Counted from the stretch's first letter, positions 44,305 to 57,189 are shown. The stretch is 64,000 nucleotides of DNA from Plasmopara viticola (GCA_001695595.3 MBPM02000083.1:62001-126000); one strand, 5' to 3'. Numbers and translations are program-made. Notes: a model not told the origin generated them from the sequence alone.

Positions 44305-45978
44305 GTGGAATACTGGAAATGGTCGCCGGTTGATGCGCTTTCAGGAGTGAGGCGTTGAAAGAAATGCGCTCAATGACAACATGGGAATGTGCGAAGCTTA
44401 AAGGCGCTTGTATACATACCAATGTGGCTAGTTGCGGTAGTGTACAAAATATTTCGATTCTCGTAGAGCTTCACAGATGCCGTTAACTCATCTGAGGAAA
44501 AGCCCAAACTTGCAATGAGACAGATAAATTAACGGTGAGTATATGGTGAGGAAGTTTCAAAAATGTGGGTTTTGATAAATAGTACCGTGTGCTTACGCTT
44601 TATCTTGATTTCTTATTACATATCACGAGAAATTCGAATTTCGACTATCTAAATAGAAACCGTGGATTCTAATTTCTTAGACATTTGGTGCGTTAGGATA
44701 AGGGCAGGATAAGCGGTCACATTGTAAACATCGAAGATTCGTAAGGTTATGGCCAACGAGCAATTTGGTTGCGCCACGCTTTCATGGCCGACACAAATCA
44801 TAACTGTGGTGCTTCCTATTTTTAAGATATATTTCTTCGTAGTATAAACGATGAAACGCAGATTATGGTCACTCTATTAATAGGTCATCCTAAATGTATT
44901 TAAAAATTCACCATGATAGACGAAGGCGACGACTAAAATGTTGCAGCTGGATTGTGGGCTTTAAAGGAAGCGGGTTATGTGTGCATAAATTTTAAACGAG
45001 AAGACACTCAAAACGCTGAACCGTAAATTTCGGTATGGATGCAAGTTCGGTCCAATATATGTTTACCGATGTTGTCAGCGAATTAACGACGGTACGGCAA
45101 AAACTGTCCTCTTAGCTTGCGAAGGAATGACCTATTAGAGTGTGATTGTTTGATGAAGATGTTGACGTGAGAGGATGGCCTGAGATCGTGTCAATTAGCT
45201 TACCGTTCTTTAGTTTAGTTGCCATTAAAGTAATGCAGGATAGACACCGAGCCATTAAACACTTTACGAAAGATTTTACGCGCATTGAATCAGTGAAATT
45301 TGTTGATGTTACATTTTCCTACTTTGACAGCTAGTTTGGTTTATAGACGTGATACAATCGGGGGGTAAGTATTAGGTCGTGTATGTCGACTTCTAAAAGA
45401 TCTCTTTGGTCTTGTTTAGACATACAAATGTACGATCTATTGTACACGATTTCACTGTCTGCTCTTTCGCTGAGCTATATTTACTGGCTGTATTGGACCC
45501 AGCAGCTCTGCCTTTATCGCTAAAACACCATTTTTAATAAAGTTTAAGATGAATACACTTATCTCAAATGACGAACATCCTCAAATACGCACTTATCACC
45601 GGCTAGATGGCGAGTACTCGTCAAGAAAATTGCCTAACCAATCCATCTATTTTTTTTAAAAGCTCTATAATTAGTGAAATACATACAGTACTACGGCTAT
45701 TATTGATCTATTTTGAGCATGACTTCAATGTTCTAATAAAAGATTTTATTGGAAAAAACTATTCATCTAGCTGCGATTACATATAAAATCGGCGAGGCAG
45801 ACCGCGCTCGAGCTTCGTCTAAAGATGCTGAAGTGCGTGTATTGACTTTTCCAACTCGAGCCATGTCGCACGATTTCTCCGCAAGCAATTCTCAGTTGCG
45901 CCAATCGCAAATATTTGTGTCAACTTGTACACCAAATCAATTGATTATATCCACAAGAACACTGCATTAAATTGCTGC
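44305..45978. other. Gene-poor intergenic sequence
   Basis: AT-rich; only short ORFs without family resemblance. I see no RNA gene or intact element here. Confidence 0.4.
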
Positions 45979-45990
45979 CTATATTTATTG

Positions 45991-46317
45991 TATTGTATTG
46001 TATTGTATTACGTTATCGCGTAGCCAAGTTATGCACGTGCTAGGCTCAGTCTGGCTGGTCCACGGCATAAAGTGGTGTCCGCATACGTCGGGTCTCGTTC
46101 GGCGGGCAGTGCAGCCAGCACCGAGGTCGTGAGGGTCTTCCATTATTTTGTTTAGTTCTGACTTGGTAAGAGCCCAGGTGGCGCTCTGGTGCTGGACACC
46201 GTCGCGTCGAGGGTGAGATTCGTTAGAGACCTGCAGATGCCCGAGAGCACCTGCCCGAAGCGCGCGAGCATGTAGCCCCCGCGCTTGGTAGGAAGGCGTC
46301 ACCTCAACCTTTTCCAA
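45991..46317 (-). mobile_element. SINE-like retroposon, copy S2, with target-site duplication
   Basis: Minus-oriented copy of the element at 37335-37655; its tail appears on the plus strand as repeated tattg at 45991-46010. It is flanked by a perfect 12-bp direct repeat CTATATTTATTG at 45979-45990 and 46320-46331, the mark of target-primed retroposition. Any ORF through it is a shadow. Confidence 0.82.
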
Positions 46318-46331
46318 GACTATATTTATTG

Positions 46332-48265
46332 ATATTTTCGTATTGGCTCCGAACTATCAGTTATGTAAAGATGAACACTTTGTGCACTTTTATGCTTTCG
46401 ATACAATGTAGTGACAAGGAAGTGAGTTTTTACTACTATTTAATACATCACACAGTCGTCGTATGTGACAGAAGTGTAAGATTTTGACAAACGCAGCTCT
46501 TCAACAAAAATGTTAGTGGATATTCGAACCAGCTAAACATTTCAGTGTCTGACTGGTTAATACTACACAATTGTGATGCTTGCGATCAATCTATTGAGCA
46601 TGTATCTTCATTGTTGTAACGACGGTTCGATGCAAAAAAGATTTGTGCAGTGCAATCCTGCCTTCACAACAAGAGTACGGTTACAAAGCGTTGGAGAGCG
46701 ACCAACTCAAATGGATCAAGTGAAGAACACGTTTCCACATCCGCCCTTGTTTCTGTGACAAACGTGTCCCAGTGTCACAACAATCGAGACACACACACGC
46801 ATTCTATCAAATGGCGGAGTCGTCCAGTAAAACATCGTGACACAGTCACTGCTTATAAAAAAAGTTTCTGGCGTGAGAGATGAAAACAACACTCAGAAAT
46901 CTATGTGCATAACTAGCTACATTACTAACGTCCTGCGTCGTTTTGTCATGTACGGCCATCCTTATCATTTATGCGTACACATGGTGTTGGCAAGACGCTG
47001 CCTTGAGTTAATCCGAGTAGAAGAGAAATGCGTTTTATACATTACTTGTTAACTTTCACCCGTAATTGGTTTGACTATCATACTGACCAAACAGGGCTCG
47101 GATTATTTCAAATAGGCCAGGCCAATTTCGAAAATATTTGCTTCGGCTTCTACAAGAACCTCTGCACCAAAATTGACCTCTGCTACGGGTTGCGCTAGTA
47201 ACAAAGGATGCTTCAGCAGCCAGGGCTACTCTTGCCACAGAGGCTGCGCATGTACTGTGGACAGCGAGCCTTTAACTGCACGCCCCCAGAGAGCCTTGCA
47301 GGCAAGGAAGGATCAGGAGTGGCTTACCCTTATGGATTAGGTAGAGCGGTGTGCTCTCCCGCAAAAGCTCACCCCACTAGGTCTGCAAAGAAGCATATGA
47401 TTAATGACAGCGCAGTCAAAACAGCTTTGTCGCCCGAAGGTACCCCTAAAGATGATAGAATTGATGCCAGACAAAACATCTGTGTTTAAGTACAAAAGCG
47501 CTCTCGTTGCTGGTTTTAACAAAATTGGACACCGGTACAAAGAGGGTAAAGTTAATGATATATGTTCCGGCAAGTCCAGTGACGAACTCTCCAGCAACGT
47601 GGGCAAGGGGCAATGCGGCTCATCCACTGTCGACTACCGACGCAAGTCACACTCTCTCAACAAGGTAAAGAGGTCCTTTTGGAGATGTATTATCCGGAGC
47701 CTCCGCGGGAAAAGTATAAATCTAGCCGCTATGGCCTCGGCTGAGGGTACTCCTTGCGTGGCCCATATGACCGGAACTGTGTAAAATGAGTCATTTCTCT
47801 GGCACGCCCATAGCCTATATCACTAAAGGATTTTATATAGAACCAAAGAAACTATAATACAAGGGTGATCTGATCTCCTTGTCGGCATGTCTCCGGGCAC
47901 TTTCCTCAATTGTTTTATTATCGAGCCTTTCATAGGGTAAAATAATCTCTTAGGATATTTTGACTCAAAATTCGTCCATCTTGGACAAAGAATTATATTT
48001 CGTGGTTTCCGAGCACTACTTGCCTACTTAATGGGCTCGGGACACCCGACCTCGGAAATGTCGGGATCAGCGATATGCTGAGCGAAGATTAAGTCTCAAG
48101 TTATAAGTGCGGTCGACTACGTACGAAGCGACAATGAAAGTTCAGTAAATGTAAGCAAGGAAGAAATCAAGAGAGTCCGTAAAAATTAAATTAAATTCTT
48201 CGGACTCATAAACTTTTGAAAGCTTAATCAATGTCAAGGCAACCTTGGCCGATATTGGATTTAAT
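46332..48265. other. Gene-poor intergenic sequence
   Basis: No confident gene. ORFs of about 60-125 codons (longest 47404-47784, plus strand) have no recognisable domain or start context, and probably belong to decayed repeats. Confidence 0.35.
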
Positions 48266-48277
48266 TAAGTATCTAAT

Positions 48278-48602
48278 TGTATTGTATTGTATTACGTTAT
48301 CGCGTTGCCAAGTTATGCACGTGCTAGGCTCAGTCTGGCTAATTCACGGCATAGAGTGGTGTCCGCATACGTCGAGTCTCGTTCGGCGGGCAGTGCAGCC
48401 AGCACCGAGGTCGTGAGGGTCTTCCATTATTATTTTTATCTCTGACTTGGTAAGAGCCCGGGTGGCGCTCTGGTGCTGGAGACCGTCGCGTCGAGGATGA
48501 GACTCGTTAGAGACCTGCAAATGCCCGAGAGCACCTGCCCGAAGCGCGCGAGCATTTAGCCCCGCGCTTGGAAGGAGGGCGTCACTCCAACCTTTTCCGT
48601 AA
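48278..48602 (-). mobile_element. SINE-like retroposon, copy S3, with target-site duplication
   Basis: Same element and orientation as S2. It is flanked by a perfect 12-bp direct repeat TAAGTATCTAAT at 48266-48277 and 48603-48614. The tail is three to four tattg units. Confidence 0.83.
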
Positions 48603-48614
48603 TAAGTATCTAAT

Positions 48615-51600
48615 AAGTTAATTTAATTATTTCAAAAAAAAATTTTTAATGTCATAAAATAGTTTACACATACTTATTCATATAAATTTAGTCAACTTTC
48701 TTGATTACTGGATAGTTCCTTTAATGAGTGGTGCTTTGAATTTCGACTAAAGATATTGCAACAGCATGGGTAAAAAAACGTCAGAACCTCGAAATGCAAC
48801 AGCATTTGAGTAGTCATGACGGTTCTGATCCGGAGGATCGAACGAGTTTTGTGAGGTGAGAAAATGCATCGCTTCATAAAAAGATCTTGTAAACCGCGTA
48901 TATGTTACGCAACGCACTCCACATAAATCCGCCACTTATCGGCCTTGATGATCAAGGGGAACTGGAAGCGGCTGCTCTTGCCTCGGTCTTTCTTCTTATT
49001 TATGGCAGTTCCTAAACAAAGATATGTACGCGTTTAAGATTGCTCTTGGAGTGGGCCATGTCGTTGAGGCTGCGGCTTTTAATGGAGGACCAGGCTCTAA
49101 GGAAGAGACACGTTTCTCCAGACATGTGACTCATGGGTTTCCCAGCCCGATCGACCATCGTGCATACCAGCGCGAGGCTTCTGTATTGCGTCAATGAGTC
49201 ACTCTCCTATGTGGTAAGCTCTAGAACCTACTGGCTGCCTAAAGCGCACAGCCTCTTGAGTACGCGGCTCTCTGGACACCTGATCATTGTATTATTTCTC
49301 AAGACAGTTCACTTGATCTTTTGGGTAAGTCGGCATTGTCTGGCAAGGTATATGGTGATACGCTGTCCCATGCCTTTTGAATTGCAAAATGTTCGATAAA
49401 ATTTAAATAATTTCTGCTTTTATTTAGTTAAAGTACTTTTGCGAGAGTGAAGCTGATCACCTTAATGAAATTACACCGACTTTGTCTTAAAACTTCTTCT
49501 TTATGTCTTGGGCGAATGCTATCGCACCTTTTTCTCTGCTGATAACTTGCAATCAACTATTACGAAGTCGGATAGCCCATTTTCTAGACAAGTCGACTCA
49601 AAGGAAAAAATTAGAACGAAAAGCTTCCATAGCCTACTTGTCACCTATCGCATAAGGATTATTGCCCTGGAGTGTATTTATTTGGATTTGGCTTCTCCGT
49701 CTGTATGCAAGGATGTAAATGCCGTTAATCATCAAATTTCGTTGTTGTGTGCAGATACAGCTTATTGGCCCCTAAATTTGGCACCTCAGTGTACATACTT
49801 TGTGTGGCCCATTACATTTTTCTGGCTGACCATCGGTCTATGCATAGTCTGCCGTAGACATCAGCAAGCATGCCCCTAATTATGGCAGAGCATTTGTCAA
49901 AGCGCAGCGGTAAGCCGCGAATTCTATTTGGCACAATCGATTCCGGAAGACATAACAATTCGATACCTTATCCATGAATAGCCTAATTTTCACCAAAGAA
50001 GGTGCTTAAAACATACATACCTGCTAAGGGAGCACACAAACATCATCACGGGCGTGACTTCGGCAACCTAATGAAAATGTCGAGGCTTGTAGACTTCCAG
50101 AAATGCGCCAGTACTGACAGGCTCTCCAAACGTGAGCCATAATTTGACGATTTGGCAGGTCTCACAGGTCCCCACATATTTATCGATTTACTTTACCTGT
50201 GGAGCCATCGAGGCGTTGTGAAGAATTAGTGCTGCAAGGCTGTTGTAGCTTCATGATCAGAGAAAGCATAAGCCCAGGACTTCGCTCTTTGCTCAATTAA
50301 TAATTGGAATCACAACGAGTCTCAGATCTCTATCTGCGTAGCTTTAAGAGCTATCATCGGTGTTAATATCAGATTATTATAGCTAACATGTTTTCAAATG
50401 TATGTTAAGTCTACTTTTAATCTAGCAATAGTAATTTGTGTGGGTAAACGCTCAACAATAATTGTTTGACCTTATCTTATCAATTTTGTAGTGGTCATAA
50501 CCGCCTTTCTACTTACTCGATAGTAGTAAATACTATCTTCTTATTGATGTTAAGACCACTCACCAGCTAGTGTGACACACACTGGGTTAGTGTAGCCCTG
50601 TTACACCAAGAAAATACTGCCCAAAATGAATCTTGTTGCTCGACACAACAACTGGGGATGGAACTATCATAGTTGAGTAGACTTCACAGCGATGTAGCTG
50701 CAAATACTCTTGACTCTTCTTCAGTACCGTCGCCCCACGATGGAAAAACGTTTGATGGGCTCAAAATTTGCATACCTTTTGTACGCCTGAAGAATTTGCT
50801 CAAGAATAGAGCTTCCGGCCTTGATATTTCGAGCCCATTCGTAATCTGTTCTGCTCGAAGCGCGTATAAAAGCAAACTTTCAAGCTTGTACTTAATAGGG
50901 GATGTCTTATCAGCGAAGAATAGAAGCTGTCGTGTCATTTAATATTCACGTGGGACAAATTGATTGCATTGCTCAGGTTGTATGGGCTTATTATTCCTCC
51001 AGGGCTCATAGCCCACAAGAAGCCCTCGGAACTCTAGTACTGCGTATTTGTCACATGTAATTTCTTGTCGTTAAAAGAAAAATTTCTTTTGGCCGCTCCA
51101 AGTATTCTGGGCCGAAGTGAGATGTCTCACTAATTCCGTACTCATCGCGTTGCGATAAGGCGCTGTCGATGACAAAGTCGAAACGCAAACGGTTTTGTTC
51201 GTCTCACAAAGCAAGAGCAGGTACCTGCCGAAGGCTCGCTTTGATGTCATAATCTACCAACATTACTTTCAAATATATTATTCTTCTATACTAGAAAGAC
51301 CAATCATCTTAAAAATGTTATGAACGAGTAATCGTCAAAGATGAGTGGTTGCAAGCCCGTAATGGTCTAAGCACTTGTAAGACCTGACGATCGAACGTCG
51401 TTGGAGTGACGGAGAGCTCTTGTGACATCATACCCTTGCTGTCAGGAATTAAATGTTATGTCCGTTCTCCTCATTTCGATTTGATTGTAGTTATCAACCA
51501 AAGTTTGTGCACCGTACAACGTACCCCTGGTAATTTATCAAGCAACACATCCTTGATGTAAAATCGAAGATCAGTTCTCAATACAATGATGTTTTCTTCT

Positions 51601-53836
51601 TCATGCCACCAATTGTCTATTCGGTGAGGAAAGGCCTTGATGTCCTCACATTGCTCTCGTAGCAATCGTCATTGCCTAATAAATTGTACCTGGTGCATAG
51701 GGCAAAGGTACTCCCATGCGGCACCCCTCTATCCTGAGGTAGTTCTAGTGTTGGATCGATGGAAATCTCCATCTTACAATTTTTCTAGGATGCTTAGGTT
51801 CCTTTATCAATCTTAAAGCTAAGGCGCAGAGTACACTGCCTACAAGATTGATCCAAGACATCTTCGTCTGGTACAAAGGATATTCATCGTCACTTCCGAT
51901 CCCGGCTTTAAGCTTAGTTACTCTAGATTGTTTTTGGCTCAGTAACTCCTTAACCAATATCAGTGCCTTTAATTACACCTGCTGGGACACAACAATCAAT
52001 CAAACTGTCAGAATTTTCTGAGAACTGTGTCGCTTTCGAAGTATAGAAATCAATTTCTACTTTCCGTTACCCGCAGTTGGTATCACCATATTGTTCATGT
52101 GTCAAAGCGCTATATTAGTGACTTCGGTAGCCGATACTACTAGCAGAAATTATCTACCCGCTAGAAAAGGTCTTAACAACTTTGTCTTGTCATTCTTAGA
52201 CTTGAGTCATTAAAGCTATGTCGCGCGGGTTGGGTCACTGGCGGTTAAGGCCTCGCCCCGCCATTTACCAAGAGCTCGTACTGATCTACTGGCGTCATGC
52301 CCAAAATTATATTATACCCCCTGAGTAATAAATAATTCTGTGCTTTCGAAAGATCTCACAGCCATGTCGATGCAAACCCCGGGAATGGCTAGGTCTGTTT
52401 GGTTAGCTTGTCAGTTTGAACTGACTCATTACTGCTACTCTTTCTAAAAAGATTAGGCCAGCCTGTTGAGACTGCATGCAATACTTTGCCGACGCGTAGA
52501 TTTTGCGAGCCTCAAAAGACTGCCAAAATCAGGAACAGGCTTTTTAACTCTCGTACACTCGTGTGTTTAATCAGCAGTCCACCACTGCCGGATCCTCCGT
52601 GGAGAGGTCGTTGGCTAAAAATCATTAATGGGTTCAGCCACAGTACGTGTGCCTCGCTCTCAGTGGCGACTAGAGCTTTTCTGGCTTAGCTACCACAGGC
52701 CCTCTAAACTCTAGGCGACAAGACTAATCACTGCGTTACTCCCTTTAGGATAGACACGGATTATTTAATGCAGCCAAACCAAATATTGTATGACAACAAT
52801 TAGTTCCATTTTTACTGGATTCGAGTCAGCAAGCCCACCATAGGATGAAGATTTTCCTGTTCAAAGCGTTTATGTCTCCTTTTGATGCTCTGCGGTCTAC
52901 ATTCTTAAGAGTTGAGCGCAATGCTTGCGTACTTTAAGGCATTTCAAGACCACAGTTACCTGAACTTTTTCAGTGAGTGGCACTCCTGTAACGGAGATCG
53001 TCAGCTTTCTCAACTCATTTAAACATTTTTTAAAGCTCGCTTATCCTTCCATGGCATGCAAGAAAGCATGAGCGCCCAAAGAGCGTAAATTTTGCTGGAA
53101 GAACGCTGTTCTCGCCTTTGGTCTACGACACAAAACACTCCGATGAAACTGTAGTACGGACAAGCCATCAGGAGTTTGCCCGGCCGCTCATGCCGAAAAG
53201 TAAAAGAAATACGCGCAACTGACAGTTTGCGATCGAGACCGCCTCAGTGGCCATTTCTCCCCATTTTTATCTCGAACAGAGAATTTTGGCTTTCCTTGCT
53301 ACAAATGATTTTTTTTAGATTTACCCGCGGTAGCTACCGCAAGGACTTTTTGGAATAAAAATTCGCTCGTAGAGTTCAAACGCCATGACTGTCAGCTAGA
53401 AGAAAGTAAATGCTGCCGTTCTCTCGGACTCATAGAAGCAAACAAGTCCTACGAGCAGAGACGTTTGGTCGTCTCGACCGATGCGTCAAAGTGGTCCTTC
53501 TGTTTTAGAGGCTTTGTGAGTTGATCTATATGCGTGGGTGTATGATTGACAGAAATCGAGTGTGACGGGAAGTATAAATGCACAACTCTATTCTACGACG
53601 GCCTTGCAATTGCGAAAAAAAGTTGGATTTTTTTTAATGAAACACAGTTTGCTATCGTCTGTCTTACGGGAAATATCCAATACGTTGCCCGACTCAAATA
53701 ATTGTCCGTGCCAATAGCGCTTTGGCTTTCGATTTAGTAGCTCACGAGGAGTGATTTCGACTTCAGATCACTTCAGGTTCGTGGCGATTAAGCCAGTAGA
53801 AGGGGTTGACAACAGAAGGCAACCAGTTATAGAGAG
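48615..53836. other. Gene-poor region with decayed retroelement traces
   Basis: No intact gene over 5.2 kb. Near 53460-53520 (plus strand) the translated piece RRLVVSTDASKWSFCFRG resembles the start of the RNase H domain of Ty3/Gypsy elements (TDAS motif), and the stop-ridden stretch from about 52960 (GTPVTEIVSFLNSFKHFLKL) would fit the preceding polymerase end. I therefore suspect an old Gypsy fragment at about 52.9-53.5 kb. The rest is not assignable. Confidence 0.35.
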
Positions 53837-56191
53837 CTATGATACTACTCCAAAGTTCTGTCCAAGTCCGTTTTGCTCTAACAACAGATGCCCCTTCTGC
53901 ATCAAAAAAGTTTGTGCTGTCTTTGCAAGTTGCTTCATTGTCGCGTATTGCGTACGAGTGATCTCAGCTCGAGGTTTCACATCAACGCAGCACAGCGTTC
54001 CTGCCGTCACCTCGGGGTCACCGGGTTGACCGTTAGCAAGTGGCACTGTTACTGGGAACCCCACATAAAAACGTGTCGGAATTGACGACGTTGGCCAATG
54101 ATTTTGAAAGCGCACGTCTGCTTCATGGTGAGCGACCATGAATGGATGAGGTGACATTAAAGCATGTTGACACGTCGTCTGTTCTCGTGGAACAGCAGCA
54201 CTTGTGAATCCGGAATGGGTACTTGCCAAAACGTGCTCGTGGTTTTCCCCCATAATCGTCACAAACGAATAGGAACAATTCATCGTTGTGACCGCTAGAC
54301 GACAGAGCAACTCGAGATCTTGGGTATCTGGATTGCCACCTTCCATAACGGCAGCTTTCTCCCGTGGAGCAAGGCGCTCAGCAAGTTGCAACAATCCAAC
54401 AGCGCTTGCACTTGCGATGCGATCCGCTTCGTTGCTCGGGAAAGGCGAAAGAGGCACATTATTGCTGGGGTCGTCCGGCAATTCCAACACATAATTTCTC
54501 TCTCTAGCATTACCGAGCTTGCACGCTTCAAGAGTTGGCAATCGACTTTCGTCGCTCAGAACCTCGTCTACCTTTCTAAGCTCACCGAGAATTTGAGAAC
54601 GTGCCTCATGACCGTCACATTGATTATTGTCGTTGTCATCAGAAGCGTCCTCAGAATCGTCATCGATTTCGCCGAAATTCTGTCGGAGAAGTGTTCGAAT
54701 AACGGCAACCACTGCAGCGTGGTCCGAGCTATTGGCAGCCGAGTTTGCCAAGGATGTCGACAAGAAATCAATGAGCAGTGATACAGTCGGAGCATTCGTC
54801 GGATCTTGGACGACTCGAGCTGGACCACGGTGCTGTTTTTGCTGAGCAGCTGTGCCAGCAAACACTTCCGAGTAATCACAAGCATGAACATTTGCACGAC
54901 ACCGTGTGCATACGACAATCGCAGCCACTCGTCCAGCTGCACATTCCATCGTCTCAGCGCGCCAGCACTCGACACACACGAGGTACCCACATAAGTAGCA
55001 GCGCTTGGTATTCGATCTCAACGACCCAAGGCTTCGGGTTGAGATTACGGATGCGGCCGCGGCCAGCGAGGTCTTGACAGGTCCCAGACGGTGAGTGCAG
55101 CAAGGACAGCGCTTGTTTGCAATTTGTACAGCATTAAAATCAATGGGCACTTGAACCCCAAAGCGACGGCGACGCACAAGAGTAGGAAGTTGCATCATGC
55201 CACGAGCCATTGCGAGCAAGCGATAGACTTGAGCTTTGTAACTGGTCGTCGCCTGGAAGTCGAAAGATTTAAAAAGAGGCTTGAATTTAAATTTCGAGTG
55301 ACTTGTTTCTTGACTTTTGCGGCGTGGAACAGTGCGTTTGCCGGCGTAGTATTCTTGCACTTCTTTTTCGGCCATTTCAAACCACGCATTAAAAACGACA
55401 CGCAGCCCTTTCCCATCTGGATTGAGGTCCACAAGGTAAGACGCGTTCAATCCGTGAAGTTGATCGACACGGTGATTTTCGCCTTCAATCCGTCCAGGCG
55501 TCTTCATCGAAGGAGGCAACGCCCGCTTCAAGATCGTAAACCCATCCCGCTCTTTCTTGCGCTGAAAGTAGTCGAAAAAACACCATTGTTCGTTGCGTCC
55601 CCAAATACTTGTACGAGCAAAACTATCAGCTTTCACTACCAATTGTTCGTCGTTCGTAAGAAGAGCATCTTCGTCTTCGTCCTTCTGGTTTTCTGTGCAG
55701 CCTACTTCTCGTTCAAACGAGCCAAAAATAAAACTCTTTGCATACAACCCACTCATGATCGTATTATGCTCAGCTTCTGAAGTCGAGTGCAATATGCTCG
55801 CGAGTTCTTCCAAACTTGCTTTGATTCGGCCAACGCACATGACCTCCAAATTATGCTTTGAGTCGTCGTCACAGACGAGACGTTGAAAGACAGCAAAGCC
55901 GTCGGCTGCTTCCACATGTTTCCACTCTTCGTGATTGTCAAGTCTGGAGGCTAACGACTCGAAATCGATGCTGGTATGAGCATCTCGTGCTTGTTCGAGC
56001 AAATCATCGTCTGTGAAAGGTTTGTTGAGCTCAGGCGCATAAGGAGTGGCATTGAGCGTATCACTTTCTTGCGTTGTGAAAGAAGGGGCTGGACTCAAGC
56101 TATATGTGTTGGGTTTTAAATATGAAAGACACGCAACGTCTTCATTCTCACGGTCCATTAACTTGCTGTGCCTCTTCTTCGTGAGTCCCAT
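53837..56191 (-). CDS. START-like / zinc-binding / GAF domain protein (paralogue 2)
   Basis: 784 residues from the ATG at 56191 (a TTG two codons earlier is not used). Same architecture as the gene at 42031: START-like region (LYAKSFIFGSFEREV, NEQWCFFDYFQRK, HGLNASYLVDL), zinc segment (CPCC, CYLCGYLVCVECW, CTRC), acidic Asp/Glu/Asn linker (DDDSEDASDDNDNNQ) and GAF domain (FVTIMGENHEHVLASTH, VPREQTTCQH, RFYVGFPVTV, AGTLCCVD). The two proteins share motifs throughout but are clearly diverged, so the duplication is old. Both are on the minus strand, 9.5 kb apart with repeats between. Predicted intracellular. Confidence 0.85.
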   Translation of the reverse strand: MGLTKKRHSKLMDRENEDVACLSYLKPNTYSLSPAPSFTTQESDTLNATPYAPELNKPFTDDDLLEQARDAHTSIDFESLASRLDNHEEWKHVEAADGFAVFQRLVCDDDSKHNLEVMCVGRIKASLEELASILHSTSEAEHNTIMSGLYAKSFIFGSFEREVGCTENQKDEDEDALLTNDEQLVVKADSFARTSIWGRNEQWCFFDYFQRKKERDGFTILKRALPPSMKTPGRIEGENHRVDQLHGLNASYLVDLNPDGKGLRVVFNAWFEMAEKEVQEYYAGKRTVPRRKSQETSHSKFKFKPLFKSFDFQATTSYKAQVYRLLAMARGMMQLPTLVRRRRFGVQVPIDFNAVQIANKRCPCCTHRLGPVKTSLAAAASVISTRSLGSLRSNTKRCYLCGYLVCVECWRAETMECAAGRVAAIVVCTRCRANVHACDYSEVFAGTAAQQKQHRGPARVVQDPTNAPTVSLLIDFLSTSLANSAANSSDHAAVVAVIRTLLRQNFGEIDDDSEDASDDNDNNQCDGHEARSQILGELRKVDEVLSDESRLPTLEACKLGNARERNYVLELPDDPSNNVPLSPFPSNEADRIASASAVGLLQLAERLAPREKAAVMEGGNPDTQDLELLCRLAVTTMNCSYSFVTIMGENHEHVLASTHSGFTSAAVPREQTTCQHALMSPHPFMVAHHEADVRFQNHWPTSSIPTRFYVGFPVTVPLANGQPGDPEVTAGTLCCVDVKPRAEITRTQYATMKQLAKTAQTFLMQKGHLLLEQNGLGQNFGVVS

Positions 56192-56501
56192 CGTCAAACG
56201 GCGACTGATTTTTTTCTTATGTATATTCTATGGAAGATCGTTTCTGATAGGTGTTAATTGATACATGAGACATTAAGCAATGTACATGGGTGCACAGAGG
56301 TGGAGTAGCGATAACATGGCACAGAGAAGGAAAAGTGACAACATAAGTACAAAGACCTTGGAAGCGTCGACAGTGGTGCTCGTGTACTTCATAGCCATCT
56401 AGGCCATTTCGACTGTCGTATTGATGACAAAAACACAATATTATACTACTGCGATTTGACCAGGATTAACGCCAATATATTGGTCAATACTTTTATTCAA
56501 C
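56192..56501. other. Intergenic, 310 bp
   Basis: Upstream region of paralogue 2 and 3' flank of the centrin-like gene, both on the minus strand. Nothing else is recognised. Confidence 0.4.
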
Positions 56502-57189
56502 CTAATGCACCCCAAGAAAAGCAGCCAACGCTTTTTTCGAAATTCGTGGCTCAGTCGTATTTAGAAAAGTTTGTACAGCCTCGTCATCTTCGTCAACGAA
56601 AAGCAGCAGTGCCATTTGATGACGAATAACGTTGTCGTCAATCAATTCAACGTCGTCACAACTTTTGCCGATGCTATGGCCGTTCTCATGTTTTAGCAGC
56701 TCTAATGCACGGGAAGCCGACGAAAGCTGGTGCAATGAAGCCTCGTCTGCGTGCTCACCTGCCAGGGCTCTGTAGTTCAATATATGGCGCAAGTTGTGTC
56801 GAAGGTTATTCTTTATCAATTGCATGCTAATTTAAAGTACCTGAACGCCTGGTCAAACCTGTCGCGTTCGCTGCTCTCCAGAGTCTAGAGTATCTCGAAC
56901 ACATTAAGTGTGACAGGCAAAGATGCTCAGGTAGTATGCTCACCTTAGCTAAGAATATTTTCTGAAAGTCTGCGAGTTCGATGGTGTTCGTGCTCAGATA
57001 GTCAAACTCATACACAAGCGCTTGCGCTTCCTTCTTTAGGACATGGAAATTCAGCGCTTGAAGACACATTTTCAGCTGATGCACACTCATTTTCTCGGCA
57101 CCATCTGTTGCCAGCTCAAAGATTAAGCGGCTTTCAGCCTCTTGCGCCACTGTCAACTGCTTCTCCTTAATAAGCTGCAACACCGTCAT
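56502..57189 (-). CDS. Divergent centrin-like EF-hand protein, three exons
   Basis: Proposed exons on the minus strand: 57189-56944, 56884-56841 and 56769-56502, with GT-AG introns of 59 and 71 bp; the joined frame stays open and gives 185 residues. The first exon has the centrin pattern of two EF-hands joined by a helix (VHQLKMCLQALNFHVLKKEA, then VYEFDYLSTNTIELADFQKI), and the third fits EF-hands 3 and 4. Several calcium-ligand positions are lost (loop 1 starts with Ala, ends with Gln), so calcium binding is doubtful. Centrins act at basal bodies and flagella. Intron borders are inferred from frame and splice dinucleotides only. Confidence 0.65.
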
